Below, in pieces: positions 15,570 to 25,481 of a DNA stretch of 64,000 nucleotides. The stretch's first letter is position 1. Every line of letters starts with the position of its first letter. Source of the stretch: Alphaproteobacteria bacterium (GTDB taxonomy: Bacteria > Pseudomonadota > Alphaproteobacteria > Caulobacterales > Hyphomonadaceae); assembly GCA_018827375.1 (NCBI GenBank), contig JAHJYW010000006.1, forward strand, positions 1 through 64,000, in the 5' to 3' direction. The notes below the pieces were generated by a model, which made no database searches, had not been told where the DNA came from, and saw only the letters and a program-made list of their open reading frames with translations. Position numbers and translations under genes: made by a program.

Positions 15570-16547
15570 CTACTGGTAGACGCCGCCGATACACTTGCCG
15601 ACATCCGACAGTGCATGTTCGCCGATGCAGAAAGGCACTTCGTATTGCTGATTGGCTGCAGCCACACACTGCTGGAGGTTCAGGTTTGCCATGTTGAGGC
15701 AGCCCTTGGTCTCACGCTCGGCCATGGCCGAGTTGATCTGGCTTGAGTTCTTCTCGGTGCTGGCGCCCAGCACACGATAAGCCGCCAGCGTGGCGATCTG
15801 GTCAGCCACAGGCTCCTTGCCGAACTTCACCCGCTTGCGGTTGCCGGTCAGGCCGGATGTCACCGAAGCTGGAAACTTGATGGCATTGGCAGCGCCCGAC
15901 ACATTGTCCCAAAGCGAGGGAGCGCCTGTGCTGCCGGCCTGCACGAGAACCGAATCAAAGTCTGTTGCGTTCATCGCTGACACGAGACCCAGCTTGGCAG
16001 GAATGCCAGCCGACTGGCTGGAGTCCAGGCCGCGCGCCTTGGCGCCCGAATTGCCGATCTTGGCCTTGGCCCAGCCTGATGCCTGGAGCGAATAGGCTTG
16101 TTCTTTCACATAGGCAGCCGCGCTGTTGAGGCGGCGGCTGTCAGCTTCCGTAGCGACCAGTGCCGAGCTGACGGCAATATCACCGCCGCTGAGCGTGCGG
16201 GCGTAGCGCACATCATTGCGCATGCCGCTTTCCAGCGCGTCACGTCCGTAGAAGCTTTCAATGTCGTGCACCGCGGCACGGTATTCCGGGTTTTGCGAAG
16301 CGATCAGCGCAGAATAGGCGATCCAGCCTTTCGACAGCTGGTCGGGATTATGGCCGCCCAGCGAAGTGAGGGCATGGTCGATGTCCCCAGCTGATGACAG
16401 TGGTTTGTCTTTCACGTCTGTGACGTCTGACTGGTACGTGGCATAAACTGCGGCTGTATCCGAAATCGGATCGGTACCCTGCGCACTTGCGCCTGCTGCC
16501 AGTCCCAATCCGACAAATGCCGCCCCGATCATTCTGATGGTTTTCAT
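15570..16547 (-). CDS. Secreted protein of unknown function
   Basis: A 325-residue protein with a clear Sec signal peptide (MKTIRMIGAAFVGLGLAAGASAQ, cleavage after about residue 22). The mature part is mostly helical, with LSKGWIAYSALIASQNPEYRAAV and VADQIATLAAYRVLGAS stretches. The C-terminal 55 residues hold four cysteines (CLN, QCVAAAN, PFCIGEH, GKCIGG) that could form disulfides. No family recognised. It ends in its own terminator and is monocistronic. Confidence 0.75.
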   Translation of the reverse strand: MKTIRMIGAAFVGLGLAAGASAQGTDPISDTAAVYATYQSDVTDVKDKPLSSAGDIDHALTSLGGHNPDQLSKGWIAYSALIASQNPEYRAAVHDIESFYGRDALESGMRNDVRYARTLSGGDIAVSSALVATEADSRRLNSAAAYVKEQAYSLQASGWAKAKIGNSGAKARGLDSSQSAGIPAKLGLVSAMNATDFDSVLVQAGSTGAPSLWDNVSGAANAIKFPASVTSGLTGNRKRVKFGKEPVADQIATLAAYRVLGASTEKNSSQINSAMAERETKGCLNMANLNLQQCVAAANQQYEVPFCIGEHALSDVGKCIGGVYQ

Positions 16548-16649
16548 GGTCTCAACTCTCCCTCACGCGATACGCGATAGTCTTGCCCCATCTTCCCCAC
16601 CGGGGGAACCTCACCTTGCCTGTCGAAAGCATTACAAATACAGCAAGGG

Positions 16650-18317
16650 ATGGGAACCAGCTTCAGAATGCCTAATGAATCTCTATGGGATGTTAACGAG
16701 TCCCCGCGTATGACGCATCGCCGATTAAACTTGGTTAATGTTACCTGGCTGGCGCTCATCGCAGCAGCAGCGCTTATTGCTGTGCTGCGCGGCGTGGGAA
16801 TCATCCCGCTTCTCGTGGGTTGTGCGATTGCGGTTCTTCCAGCCTGCGTGGGCCTTGTGTTGCTTCGTCCGGGTCGGGAAGCCTCCAGTTTTGCCTCTCC
16901 CCTGCTGGTGATTTGCTGGACGCTTCTTGCGGTGCTTGGCGTCGCCCTGACAGGGGGACCGGCCTCTCCGCTAACCATATTGTTCGCGCTGGCCCCGCTC
17001 GTTGCCCTAAACCTTTCAGATACAGACATGGCGGCCGAGGCGGCCATCTTCGGCGTCATTGCCTATTTCGCTGTCCTCATCATGGGCCGCTTTGGACTGC
17101 TGCCTCCGGCATTGCCCGAGCACTTGCCCTTGATTGTCGCGATTGCGTTTGCAGGCCTTGCCATGGCTGGGTTGCTTGTCTGGGTTCTGGTGCGCGATCG
17201 CTATGCCAATGGCGTGGCTGTCGCGGCCGACCCTCTGGTTGCCACAGTATCGGAGACGCCGCCTGCGCCGCTGCCCGTCTTCCCGACGGCCTCGGGCCTC
17301 CTGTTGCTCGACATTGCACCAGAGGGGCGTGTTCGCGGCCTGTCGGGTGATCTGCTTGGTCTTGCCTCATTGAAGACGGGCGCCGCGCTGACCAGCCTCT
17401 TCGGCCCGGAAGCGGATGTTGCCGCACTGCGTCCCGAGAGCGGCCTTGCCCAGGGTGAGATCGTGCTGGCCGATGGCCGCCTCGCTGCCTACACGGCAGA
17501 GGCCCATGATGGCGGCACACATCTACTGCTGCATGATATCAGCGCTGCCCAGCGTCAGAGCGAGGAAGCCTCCCGCGCCCTCGAAACCGCCGCGAGCAAA
17601 CTGCAGGACCGCACCGCCTTCTTCGCGTCGCTCGGCCACGACCTGAAAACACCCCTTAATGCCATCCTCGGTTATGCCGACATGATGCGCGCGCAGATCC
17701 GCGGTCCCCTGCCAGATGCCTACAAGGATTATCCGGATATCATCCATGAGAGTGGGCAGGACCTCCTCCTTCTGGTCGATGACATTCTCGACCTCGCGAA
17801 GGCCAATGCCGACCGTCAGCGGCTGGAGCCGGAGCCGGTGGACCTTGTGGCGTCTGCCCAGTCAATCATCCGCCAGCTCGACAACCAGGCCGAGCGTGCG
17901 GGCGTGAAGCTCAAGATGAAATCCGACAGTGAAGTCTGGGCAGAAGCCGACGCGCGGGCCGTGCGCCAGATCTGGCAAAACCTTGTGTCCAACGCGATCA
18001 AGTATTCCGAGCGCGGCGGCACTGTTACGCTCGATGCCTTCGAGGCGGGCGGTGCAGCCGTAATCAGCGTCATCGACCGGGGCGCCGGCATGACAGAGGA
18101 TGACCTGAAGAAGGTCACCGAGCCTTTCGCGCAGGGCGGCAATTCGCGTGGCCGCGCGGGTACGGGCCTTGGCCTTGCCGTCGTGCGCAGCTTTGCCGAG
18201 CTGCATGGCGGCCTGCTCAACCTCACATCACGGCCCGGCAAGGGCACGCGGGCGGAGGTCACTCTCCCACTGGCCGACCCGGCCGATATTGCCCCGCTTG
18301 AGGATGCCGCCCAATAG
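16650..18317 (+). CDS. Membrane sensor histidine kinase
   Basis: A 555-residue kinase. About six hydrophobic segments occupy residues 30-185, followed by a PAS-like region (LLLLDIAPEGRVRGLSG, residues 215-300), a short coiled linker, and the HisKA helix with FFASLGHDLKTPLNAILGYADMM, whose His is the phosphorylation site. The HATPase region shows the N box (QNLVSNAIKYS), G1 (DRGAGM) and G2 (GTGLGLAVV). A cognate response regulator is not adjacent. The family resembles PleC/DivJ-type cell-cycle kinases in its core, but that link is inference. The start could also be ATG 16710. Confidence 0.88.
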   Translation: MGTSFRMPNESLWDVNESPRMTHRRLNLVNVTWLALIAAAALIAVLRGVGIIPLLVGCAIAVLPACVGLVLLRPGREASSFASPLLVICWTLLAVLGVALTGGPASPLTILFALAPLVALNLSDTDMAAEAAIFGVIAYFAVLIMGRFGLLPPALPEHLPLIVAIAFAGLAMAGLLVWVLVRDRYANGVAVAADPLVATVSETPPAPLPVFPTASGLLLLDIAPEGRVRGLSGDLLGLASLKTGAALTSLFGPEADVAALRPESGLAQGEIVLADGRLAAYTAEAHDGGTHLLLHDISAAQRQSEEASRALETAASKLQDRTAFFASLGHDLKTPLNAILGYADMMRAQIRGPLPDAYKDYPDIIHESGQDLLLLVDDILDLAKANADRQRLEPEPVDLVASAQSIIRQLDNQAERAGVKLKMKSDSEVWAEADARAVRQIWQNLVSNAIKYSERGGTVTLDAFEAGGAAVISVIDRGAGMTEDDLKKVTEPFAQGGNSRGRAGTGLGLAVVRSFAELHGGLLNLTSRPGKGTRAEVTLPLADPADIAPLEDAAQ

Positions 18318-18368
18318 GCTGGGCGTCGTCGCTTGCGGGCCAGCCGCAATTCACGCAAAGGTCCTGCC

Positions 18369-18707
18369 ATGGTCCGTCTGCCGTCGAAACTCTGGGTCGA
18401 AGCCCTTATCCGCAGTGTTGAAGTCGCTGGCTCCTCGGCCTTCGTGGTGCAGAAGGGCGATGCCGATCGTGGTGATACCTTGATCAAGGTCTCGCGCCTC
18501 GATGGCACGGCCGTCGCCTACACCCCCAGCACAAACCTTGAGGGCGACCGTATTTTCCGGAACCTGCTGGCCCAGGGGGTCGGCCCGGACGAGGCCAGTG
18601 TGGACGCCTATATCCAGCGCGCCCGGTCGCGCGACAGCGACCTCTGGGTGGTGGAGATCGAGGACCGTGAGGGCCGCCATTTCATTACCGAGCCTATCGA
18701 GGATTAA
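18369..18707 (+). CDS. DUF1491 family protein
   Basis: A 112-residue small soluble protein. It starts with LPSKLWVEALIRSVEVAGSSAFVVQKGDADRG and ends with RDSDLWVVEIEDREGRHFI, both characteristic of alphaproteobacterial DUF1491 proteins. The function is unknown. ATG 18369 is preferred over an in-frame codon at 18333 because the family begins at this point. It follows the histidine kinase by 51 bases on the same strand. Confidence 0.8.
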   Translation: MVRLPSKLWVEALIRSVEVAGSSAFVVQKGDADRGDTLIKVSRLDGTAVAYTPSTNLEGDRIFRNLLAQGVGPDEASVDAYIQRARSRDSDLWVVEIEDREGRHFITEPIED

Positions 18708-18814
18708 ATTTGCCCCGCGTGCCGCGAATTTGCGGCAGGCCTGTCCTGATAAACGTGCTGTTAACCCGTCCAAGGCAGCGTCAGGCTGAATCCACTGCCG
18801 GGGGCGCGCAGACC

Positions 18815-19189
18815 ATGCTGTTTCTTCTCAACGATATGATCGCCGAGATTGATATCCCGGAGATCCACCTGTCCAAACGCTGGAAAAGCCTCGGCTGCGG
18901 CGATCCGCACAGCATGCGGGCGCGGGAAGCGCTTGCGTTCGTGACACGTGTCGTGTCGGACCATGTCCGCGAACATATGCCGATGGACGAAATCCTGATC
19001 CAGGATCTTGGCTCATTGATCATCGCCAAGACCGGCGCCAATGCAGCGCTGTTCCCGGTGTTTGAATCCTCGGTCGGCGAACCGCGCCTGACCATTCTGC
19101 CTGAAGCCATCCTGAGAACATTGAAGCAGCGTGCCGAACAGGAAGGCACGCCGCCCAATATTGCCGAGATCTGGCCGCTGGCGGCCTGA
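18815..19189 (+). CDS. Conserved-looking small protein, unknown
   Basis: A 124-residue soluble protein with a high content of hydrophobic helices (REALAFVTRVVSDHVREHM, then DLGSLIIAKTGANAALFPVFE). No motif allows assignment. An upstream in-frame start at 18710 would add 35 residues of low-quality sequence; ATG 18815 is preferred. It ends four bases from the convergent VWA lipoprotein gene. Confidence 0.6.
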   Translation: MLFLLNDMIAEIDIPEIHLSKRWKSLGCGDPHSMRAREALAFVTRVVSDHVREHMPMDEILIQDLGSLIIAKTGANAALFPVFESSVGEPRLTILPEAILRTLKQRAEQEGTPPNIAEIWPLAA

Positions 19190-19192
19190 CGT

Positions 19193-21385
19193 CTATTTCA
19201 CTGTAATCGGTTTGGTCACGACGACCGTGCGGCTATTCCTTGCCTGCAGCACGTAGCGAACCGTATAGGCACCCGCCTTGTCTGGTGCCTCGAGCGAAAT
19301 TGTCGGGCCCTCGGACGTGTAGCCGTAGGACAATTCCCCACTGGTGTTCGTGTAGCCGTCCGGCACAAGGTCGACATAGTCGCCACGATAGGCAGGCCCT
19401 GTCCATGAGACGTCGAAGCTCGTCCCCTTCTCAACGCTTGCAGGGCTGTCCAGCGTCGCCTTGGCGGCGGTCAGCGTCAGCGGCGCCACGGCCTTCACGG
19501 AACGTCCCGTTGAGGACTCCAGCACATAGCGCACGTCATATTCGCCAGCTTCCCCAGGTGCCTGGATCGATAGCGGGTTTTCGGCCTGAATATAGGCGTA
19601 GGACTTCTCGCCACTTGTCTGCTTGTAGCCGCGCGGCACGATGTCGATATAGTCGCCCTGATTGGCGGGGCCGGCCCATGCGACCGAGAAGGTTTCACCG
19701 ACGGTCACACTTGCCTTGGATGGCGTCACGTCGAAGGGAATGTCGTTGAGCGTCAGCGGCACGGTTTTCAGCACTGTGCGTCCGTCGGCCGATTGCAGCA
19801 CATAGCGAACATCATATTCGCCGGGATCGCCCGGCAGTTTCAGCTCGATCGGATTTACGTCGGTGACGTAGGTGTAGGCCTTTTCACCGCTCGTCGGCTT
19901 GAAGCCACGCGGGACGATATCGACATAGTCGCCATTCGTTCCTGGCCCGGTCCAGTCGACCACAAGGGCCTTGCCGATAGCGACGGCAGGATTGAACGCC
20001 AGATCGACGCGCGTGTCAGTCACCTCCAGCGGCACGGTCTTGAGCACTTTGCGGCCATCACTGGCCTTGGCGACATAGCGCAGCGCGTAGGCGCCCGGCG
20101 TGCCGGGCGCGCGCAGCTTCAGCGTTTCGCCATCCTTGGTATAGGCATAGGACTTTTCTCCGCTCGTCGCCGTGTAGCCTTGCGGCACGAGGTCGACATA
20201 GTCGCCATCATTATTGGGGCCGCGCCATTTGACCGAGAGATCCTGACCGATGCCGATGGAAGGTTCGGACAAAATCGCGACAGCCGCGTTGACCACCTTG
20301 ATCCTGGTGTTCGCGATCAAGGTGCGGCCCTGCGGCGCGTTCCAGACATAGCGCAGCTCATAATCGCCCGGTGTGCCCGGCGCGCGCATGGATACCGGAT
20401 TGCCGTCCTCTGTGTAGCCATAGGAGAGCTCGCCATGGGTCTTGGTGTAGCCCGGCGGCACGAGATCAATATAGTCTTCGTCAGCGCCGGGACCGTCCCA
20501 GGTCACTTCAAACAAGGAGCCGATCTCGACCGTTTCCGGTCCGGTGATCGTTGCCGTCGCGGTTGCTGCTTCAGGCGGGCCGGCTTCGACCGCCTCGGCG
20601 ACCGTGCTCAGCGCATCTGCCAGTTCGCCAGCGTTGGAAGCTTCGATATACTTGCCGCCCGTCTGCTCGGCGAGGCAGGCGACCTGACGGCCTTCATCGG
20701 CGCTGAGGCCAAAGCCGATGACGTGAGCGGTAAAGTCCACGCCGCGCGCTTCCAGCGCGGCGCCTGCCGCACACGGGTCGGCGGCGCAGGTTTCGATACC
20801 GTCGGTCACGAGGATCACGGTCGCGCGTGTCTCCTCGATCTTCATGGCGTTGGCCGCTGTCTCGACGGCCGCCGTCAGCGGCGTCTTGCCAACCGGCACC
20901 AGCTTGTCGACCACATCGGGCAGGGGCGTTGTGGCGCCCGGGCTGCGCAGCAGTTCAATGTCCTTGCAGTCGCCCTTGCGGCGGTGGCCATAGGCGATCA
21001 GGCCAGCCGAACCGAGGTCCGGATTGCTCGCGACCATGGCGCGCACGGCGTCGCGGGCGATATCGCGCTTCGACTTGCCGTCAATCTGGCCCCACATGGA
21101 ACCGGAGGAATCCATGACCACCATGACTTTCATGGGACCCTTGGGCGTTTCAACGACGGCATCTTCCGGCTTGGCCGGTGTTTCAAGGTTTACCGCTATG
21201 GGCTCAGCGCCGCTGTCGCTCGCGAGGGCGGTCGGTTCTGCTGTGGTTGTTGGCGCCGGATCCGCAGCATTGGTGCCTGATGCCAGTGTTTGCGGCGTAT
21301 CGGCGTCAGGTGCCTTGGCCTTGCTGCAGCCCGTAAGCATCAGTGCTGCCGCGCAGCTGGCGAGAATTATGTTTGAATAAGCCAT
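19193..21385 (-). CDS. VWA-domain lipoprotein with five Ig-like repeats
   Basis: A 730-residue envelope lipoprotein. Signal sequence ends in LMLTGC with Cys20 as lipidation site. A von Willebrand A domain (about residues 85-260) has a complete MIDAS: DSSGSMWG, KTPLTAA and VTDGIETC. It is followed by five repeats of about 90 residues, each with the pattern WxGPxxxxDYxDLVPxGYxxTxGExSYxY, then APGxPGxYxLRYV. The repeats are probably beta-sandwich adhesion or binding modules. It has no obvious operon partners. TTG or ATG upstream to 21427 would break the signal peptide. Likely a surface metal-dependent binding protein; ligand unknown. Confidence 0.85.
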   Translation of the reverse strand: MAYSNIILASCAAALMLTGCSKAKAPDADTPQTLASGTNAADPAPTTTAEPTALASDSGAEPIAVNLETPAKPEDAVVETPKGPMKVMVVMDSSGSMWGQIDGKSKRDIARDAVRAMVASNPDLGSAGLIAYGHRRKGDCKDIELLRSPGATTPLPDVVDKLVPVGKTPLTAAVETAANAMKIEETRATVILVTDGIETCAADPCAAGAALEARGVDFTAHVIGFGLSADEGRQVACLAEQTGGKYIEASNAGELADALSTVAEAVEAGPPEAATATATITGPETVEIGSLFEVTWDGPGADEDYIDLVPPGYTKTHGELSYGYTEDGNPVSMRAPGTPGDYELRYVWNAPQGRTLIANTRIKVVNAAVAILSEPSIGIGQDLSVKWRGPNNDGDYVDLVPQGYTATSGEKSYAYTKDGETLKLRAPGTPGAYALRYVAKASDGRKVLKTVPLEVTDTRVDLAFNPAVAIGKALVVDWTGPGTNGDYVDIVPRGFKPTSGEKAYTYVTDVNPIELKLPGDPGEYDVRYVLQSADGRTVLKTVPLTLNDIPFDVTPSKASVTVGETFSVAWAGPANQGDYIDIVPRGYKQTSGEKSYAYIQAENPLSIQAPGEAGEYDVRYVLESSTGRSVKAVAPLTLTAAKATLDSPASVEKGTSFDVSWTGPAYRGDYVDLVPDGYTNTSGELSYGYTSEGPTISLEAPDKAGAYTVRYVLQARNSRTVVVTKPITVK

Positions 21386-21532
21386 GAAAAGCGTCCCCTT
21401 TATTCTGGTTAGTCTGTCCCCACGCACATCATACTACGCAATCGCGGCGTGCAAAGCCGCCTTGAGCCCCTTCATTCCTGACCTCAAATCGGCTAGTGGC
21501 TGGCGGCTGAAACAGAATTGTCCGGAAATACC

Positions 21533-23131
21533 ATGTCCCATATCGCCGAATCCGCCCGCCGGCGCACCTTTGCCATCATTTCCCACCCGGATGCCGGCAA
21601 GACGACGCTGACTGAAAACCTGCTGCTTGCGGGCGGCGCCATCCGTGCGGCGGGAGAGGTTGCGGCGCGCGGCGCCCAGCGGCGCACCCGGTCTGACTGG
21701 ATGAAGATCGAGCGCGACCGGGGCATCTCGGTCTCGGCCTCGGTGATGACGTTTGAGTACAGCGATCTCGTCTTCAACCTGCTCGATACGCCCGGCCACG
21801 AAGACTTTTCCGAAGACACTTACCGCACGCTTACGGCAGCGGATTGCGCCGTCATGGTGCTCGACGCCGCCAAGGGTATCGAGCCGCAGACATTGAAACT
21901 GTTCGAAGTCTGCCGCATGCGCGACATTCCGATCATCACCTTCATCAACAAGATGGACCGCGAGGCGCTTGAGCCGATCGAACTGCTCGACGAAGTGCAG
22001 GATAAGCTGCAACTCGACACCGCGCCGCTCTACTGGCCTGCGGCCTCGGGCCAGCGCTTTGCTGGCATGAAGGATCTTCGCACCGGCGAGTTCTGCCAGT
22101 TCGACCGCCGCCCCGGCGAGCCGCCGCATATCGGCCCTGCCACCCGCATTCCGGGCAGTGACGAAGACCTGCTCGGCAAGCTGGATGATCATGTCTATGC
22201 AGAGCTTGTCGAGGGGGTCGAGATGGTCACCGGCCTCCTGCCAAAATTTGACGAAGAGGCCTTCAAGGCCGGTAACATGACGCCTGTCGTGTTTGGCTCG
22301 GCCCTGCGCCATTTTGGTGTGGCCGAATTGCTCAATACGCTGCGCGACTTCGCGCCCCCGCCGCGTGTCCAGAAAGCTGAGCGCAAGGGGCAGGTGATAA
22401 GTGTTCAGCCGTCTGACAATGATGTTTCCGGATTTGTCTTCAAGATTCAGGCGAACATGGACCCGAACCACCGCGACCGCGTGGCTTTCCTCCGTCTCTG
22501 CTCGGGTGAGTTCAAGCGCGGTATGAAGCTGAAGAGCGCGACCGGCAAGCAGCTGAATATCCACAACCCGCTGATGTTCCTCGCGCAGGACCGCGAGATT
22601 GCCGAGACCGCCTATGCGGGTGATGTGATTGGCGTGCCCAACCATGGCCAGCTGCGCGTTGGCGACAGCCTCTCGGAAAGCGGCGACATCCAGTTTGCCG
22701 GCATCCCGAACTTCGCGCCGGAACTGCTGCGTCGCGCCCGCGTGAAAGATCCGATGAAGGCGAAACACCTGCGCAAGGCGCTCGAAAGCCTCGCCGAGGA
22801 AGGCGTCACGCAGCTCTTCAAGCCGGCCATCGGCTCCGACATGATCGTCGGCGCCGTGGGTCAGCTCCAGTTCGAAGTGATGATCGAGCGCGTGGCGGCC
22901 GAATACGGCCTCGAAGTTGTTTTCGAAATGGCGCCATATAACGTTGCCCGCTGGATGGCATGTGATGATGCCGACAAGCTGGAAGAGTTCCTTGACCGGA
23001 ACAAATCAGCGTCCGGAACGGATCTTGACGGCGCACCTGTCTATCTGGCGAAGAATGCCTGGGATGTCGGATATGCGCAGGAAAAGAACCCGTCGATCCG
23101 CTTCACCGCCACGAAAGAGCGCTCGCTCTAA
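21533..23131 (+). CDS. prfC: Peptide chain release factor 3
   Basis: A 532-residue translational GTPase that removes RF1/RF2 from the ribosome after termination. G1 is SHPDAGKTTLTE, G3 is DTPGHEDFS, and G4 is NKMD. The region RRTRSDWMKIERDRGISVSAS is the switch I sequence specific to RF3. The C-terminus YNVARWM and the final RFTATKERSL are family-typical. ATG 21533 is chosen over the TTG at 21518. The stop codon overlaps that of the convergent PAN-domain gene. Confidence 0.96.
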   Translation: MSHIAESARRRTFAIISHPDAGKTTLTENLLLAGGAIRAAGEVAARGAQRRTRSDWMKIERDRGISVSASVMTFEYSDLVFNLLDTPGHEDFSEDTYRTLTAADCAVMVLDAAKGIEPQTLKLFEVCRMRDIPIITFINKMDREALEPIELLDEVQDKLQLDTAPLYWPAASGQRFAGMKDLRTGEFCQFDRRPGEPPHIGPATRIPGSDEDLLGKLDDHVYAELVEGVEMVTGLLPKFDEEAFKAGNMTPVVFGSALRHFGVAELLNTLRDFAPPPRVQKAERKGQVISVQPSDNDVSGFVFKIQANMDPNHRDRVAFLRLCSGEFKRGMKLKSATGKQLNIHNPLMFLAQDREIAETAYAGDVIGVPNHGQLRVGDSLSESGDIQFAGIPNFAPELLRRARVKDPMKAKHLRKALESLAEEGVTQLFKPAIGSDMIVGAVGQLQFEVMIERVAAEYGLEVVFEMAPYNVARWMACDDADKLEEFLDRNKSASGTDLDGAPVYLAKNAWDVGYAQEKNPSIRFTATKERSL

Positions 23132-23538
23132 TGTCGTAGCGTCTCGGCTTTCGGGTCTTCGCCGAGAAGGTCATCGGTAGGCATTTCAAGCACGGGCGAG
23201 AAGAACGCCTCATGCGTTGGCGAGTAGCCGGACGTTGCTGCCGGGTTGCGTTCCAGCTTTCCGCCGCCGCGTTTCAGCTCACAGCGCGCAGGCGTTTCGC
23301 CGACGATCGCAACAAAGCTCCACGCCTTGCACATCTCATTGTCTGCGCAGGCGCTCTGGCAGCTGAGCGCATCTTCCGATGGCGTCACGCTATAGGTCGC
23401 GCCAAAGCGGTAGATGCCCTGTTCGTATCCAACGGGGGCAGGCGCAGCTACAGCCTCGGCTTTCAGCGACATTGGCGCCTCTGCAAAAGCAGGCATTGCA
23501 AGGCAGGCGGCCAGTGCTAGCAGTCGAATATGGCGCAT
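23128..23538 (-). CDS. Secreted PAN/Apple domain protein
   Basis: A 136-residue exported protein: a signal peptide (MRHIRLLALAACLAMPAFAEA) is followed by a single PAN-like module, YSVTPSEDALSCQSACADNEMCKAWSF, then ARCELKRGGGKLERNPAATSG, with the four cysteines expected of PAN_4. PAN modules bind proteins or carbohydrates; the ligand is unknown. It converges on prfC with overlapping stop codons. Confidence 0.8.
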   Translation of the reverse strand: MRHIRLLALAACLAMPAFAEAPMSLKAEAVAAPAPVGYEQGIYRFGATYSVTPSEDALSCQSACADNEMCKAWSFVAIVGETPARCELKRGGGKLERNPAATSGYSPTHEAFFSPVLEMPTDDLLGEDPKAETLRH

Positions 23539-23602
23539 CACGAAAACTCCCCGGTCTCAAGTCGCAGAAGCTAGGCCGCGCCGGTTAAGGAAGCTTTTAC
23601 GC

Positions 23603-25420
23603 TCAGCTCGTCAGTGCTTCGCGCTTTTCCTCGATTTCCATCCATTCCATCTCGGCTGTCTCGGCTTGGGCACGCGCTGCGCCGATACGTTCAGACTTGG
23701 CGTTGAAAGCCTTCGGATCACGGGAATAGAGGGCCGGGTCAGCCAGTTCCTTCTCCAGCTTCGCAATCTCCGCATGCAGTTTGGGGATCAGCGCGTCGAT
23801 CTCTTTCTGCCGGTGCTCGTCCTTGAAGGACAACTTGTTTTGTGGCTTCGGCTTGGGCGCCTCGGCTGGCTTGGCCTTGGCGGAACGCGCGTCATCCTCG
23901 CCATTGCGGCGCACCTGCGCCAGCTGGTCCTGCGCATCGGTCCAACCGCCAGCGGTCTGCACCCATTTGCCTTCGCCGAGCGGGCAGAGGCAACTCGTCA
24001 CGGTACTGTCGAGGAAGGCCCGGTCGTGGCTCACCAGCAGCAGCGTGCCCTCATAGGCCAGCAGCATGTCTTCGAGCAGGTCCAGCGTCTGCAGGTCGAG
24101 ATCGTTGGTCGGTTCATCCATCACCAGCAGGGTGGACGGCTTGGCAAGGCCAATGGCCAGCGCCAGTCGGTTGCGCTCCCCGCCCGACAGTGCGCCGACA
24201 GGCTGGCGCAGTTGTTCGGTCTTGAACAGGAAGTCCTTGGCATAGGCCGCAATGTGGCGCTGCTGCCCTTGAACCATCAGCGAGTCCCCGCCGGATGGCG
24301 CGAGCGCTTCCCAGATCGTGTCCTTGGGGTCCAGCGTGTCGCGCGTCTGGTCGAGGTAGGTCACGTCCAGCGTCTTGGCATGGCGAATGCTGCCGGCGTC
24401 GGGTTCGATCTCGCCAAGCAACAGGCGGACCAGCGTCGTCTTGCCCGCGCCGTTCGGCCCGATAATGCCGATCCGGTCGCCGCGCAGGATCTTGATCGAC
24501 AGGTCATCGGCAATCACCAGCGGCCCGTTCGGCGTGTCGAATGTCTTCGACAGGTCTTTGACCTCGATCACCTTCTTGCTCATCGAGTCGCCAACGCCCG
24601 CGCTGAACTCGGCCGTGTTCTTGCGATCGTTCAGCGCCGCGCGCATGGCGCCATGCTGGGCACGCATGTCGTGCAGCTTGGCGAGGCGGCCCTGGTTCCG
24701 CTTGCGCCGCCCGGTCACGCCGCGTGCCAGCCAGTGTTGCTCGGCCTTCAGCTGCGTGGTCACGCGCTTCAGCTGGCGCTCTTCCTCCACTTCGATCGCC
24801 TCGGCCCACTCGTCGAACTTCACATAGCCATCGGGCGATTTCAGCACGACGCCCTGGCGCAGCCACAGCGTATTGGTCGAGATATTCTCAAGGAAGCGCC
24901 GGTCGTGGCTCACCACCAGAACAACGCCGTTGAACGCCTTAAGGCGCCCTTCGAGGTATTCGATCATCGGCACGTCGAGGTGGTTGGTCGGCTCGTCCAG
25001 CAGGATAACGTCAGGTTCCGCCGCAAAGGCGCGTGCCAGCGCCACGCGCCGCTGCTGCCCGCCCGAAAGCGTTTTCGGGTCCGTGCTGCCATCGACGCCG
25101 AATTCCATCAGCTCGGCCTCGGCCATGTAGTCATATTCCAGCCCGTCGCTGACATAGGCCAGCACGGTGTCATAGCCGTCAAAGCGCGGCTCCTGCACAA
25201 CGGTGGCATAGGTCGTGCCCGGCTGGCGCCACACCTGGCCGCTGTCAGCTTCGAGTTGCTCTGAGATGATGCGCATCAGCGTGGACTTGCCCGCACCGTT
25301 GCGCCCCACCAGCGCCGCCCGCTCGCCCTTGGACAGGCTAAGCGTCACCCCTTCGAACAGGGGCTTCGCGCCAAGCGACAGACGCACATCGGACAATGAA
25401 ATCAGGGGAGGTTGAGCCAT
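23603..25420 (-). CDS. uup: ABC-F ATPase, Uup type
   Basis: A 605-residue cytosolic protein with two ABC cassettes and no membrane segments. Walker A motifs are GRNGAGKST and GPNGAGKTT; signatures are LSGGQQRRVALARAF and LSGGERNRLALAIGL; each cassette ends in a DEPTN Walker B. The linker holds charged helices (about residues 230-310). The C-terminal 90 residues are Lys/Glu-rich coiled coil (KEIDALIPKLHAEIAKLEKEL), as in Uup, a ribosome- and DNA-associated factor. ATG 25420 fits; the extension to 25534 is not homologous. Antibiotic-resistance ABC-F is a less likely alternative. Confidence 0.88.
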   Translation of the reverse strand: MAQPPLISLSDVRLSLGAKPLFEGVTLSLSKGERAALVGRNGAGKSTLMRIISEQLEADSGQVWRQPGTTYATVVQEPRFDGYDTVLAYVSDGLEYDYMAEAELMEFGVDGSTDPKTLSGGQQRRVALARAFAAEPDVILLDEPTNHLDVPMIEYLEGRLKAFNGVVLVVSHDRRFLENISTNTLWLRQGVVLKSPDGYVKFDEWAEAIEVEEERQLKRVTTQLKAEQHWLARGVTGRRKRNQGRLAKLHDMRAQHGAMRAALNDRKNTAEFSAGVGDSMSKKVIEVKDLSKTFDTPNGPLVIADDLSIKILRGDRIGIIGPNGAGKTTLVRLLLGEIEPDAGSIRHAKTLDVTYLDQTRDTLDPKDTIWEALAPSGGDSLMVQGQQRHIAAYAKDFLFKTEQLRQPVGALSGGERNRLALAIGLAKPSTLLVMDEPTNDLDLQTLDLLEDMLLAYEGTLLLVSHDRAFLDSTVTSCLCPLGEGKWVQTAGGWTDAQDQLAQVRRNGEDDARSAKAKPAEAPKPKPQNKLSFKDEHRQKEIDALIPKLHAEIAKLEKELADPALYSRDPKAFNAKSERIGAARAQAETAEMEWMEIEEKREALTS

Positions 25421-25481
25421 CCGCGCCAGATAGCGTGTGCGGAGGGGAATAGGAAGGGGCTGGATGTTTTGCCCAGCAGGG

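Noticed and set aside
16716-16740. TTAA-N6-TTAA near the start of the histidine kinase, recalling a CtrA site
   Set aside because: CtrA sites need seven bases between the half sites; here there are six, and the position may be inside the coding region.
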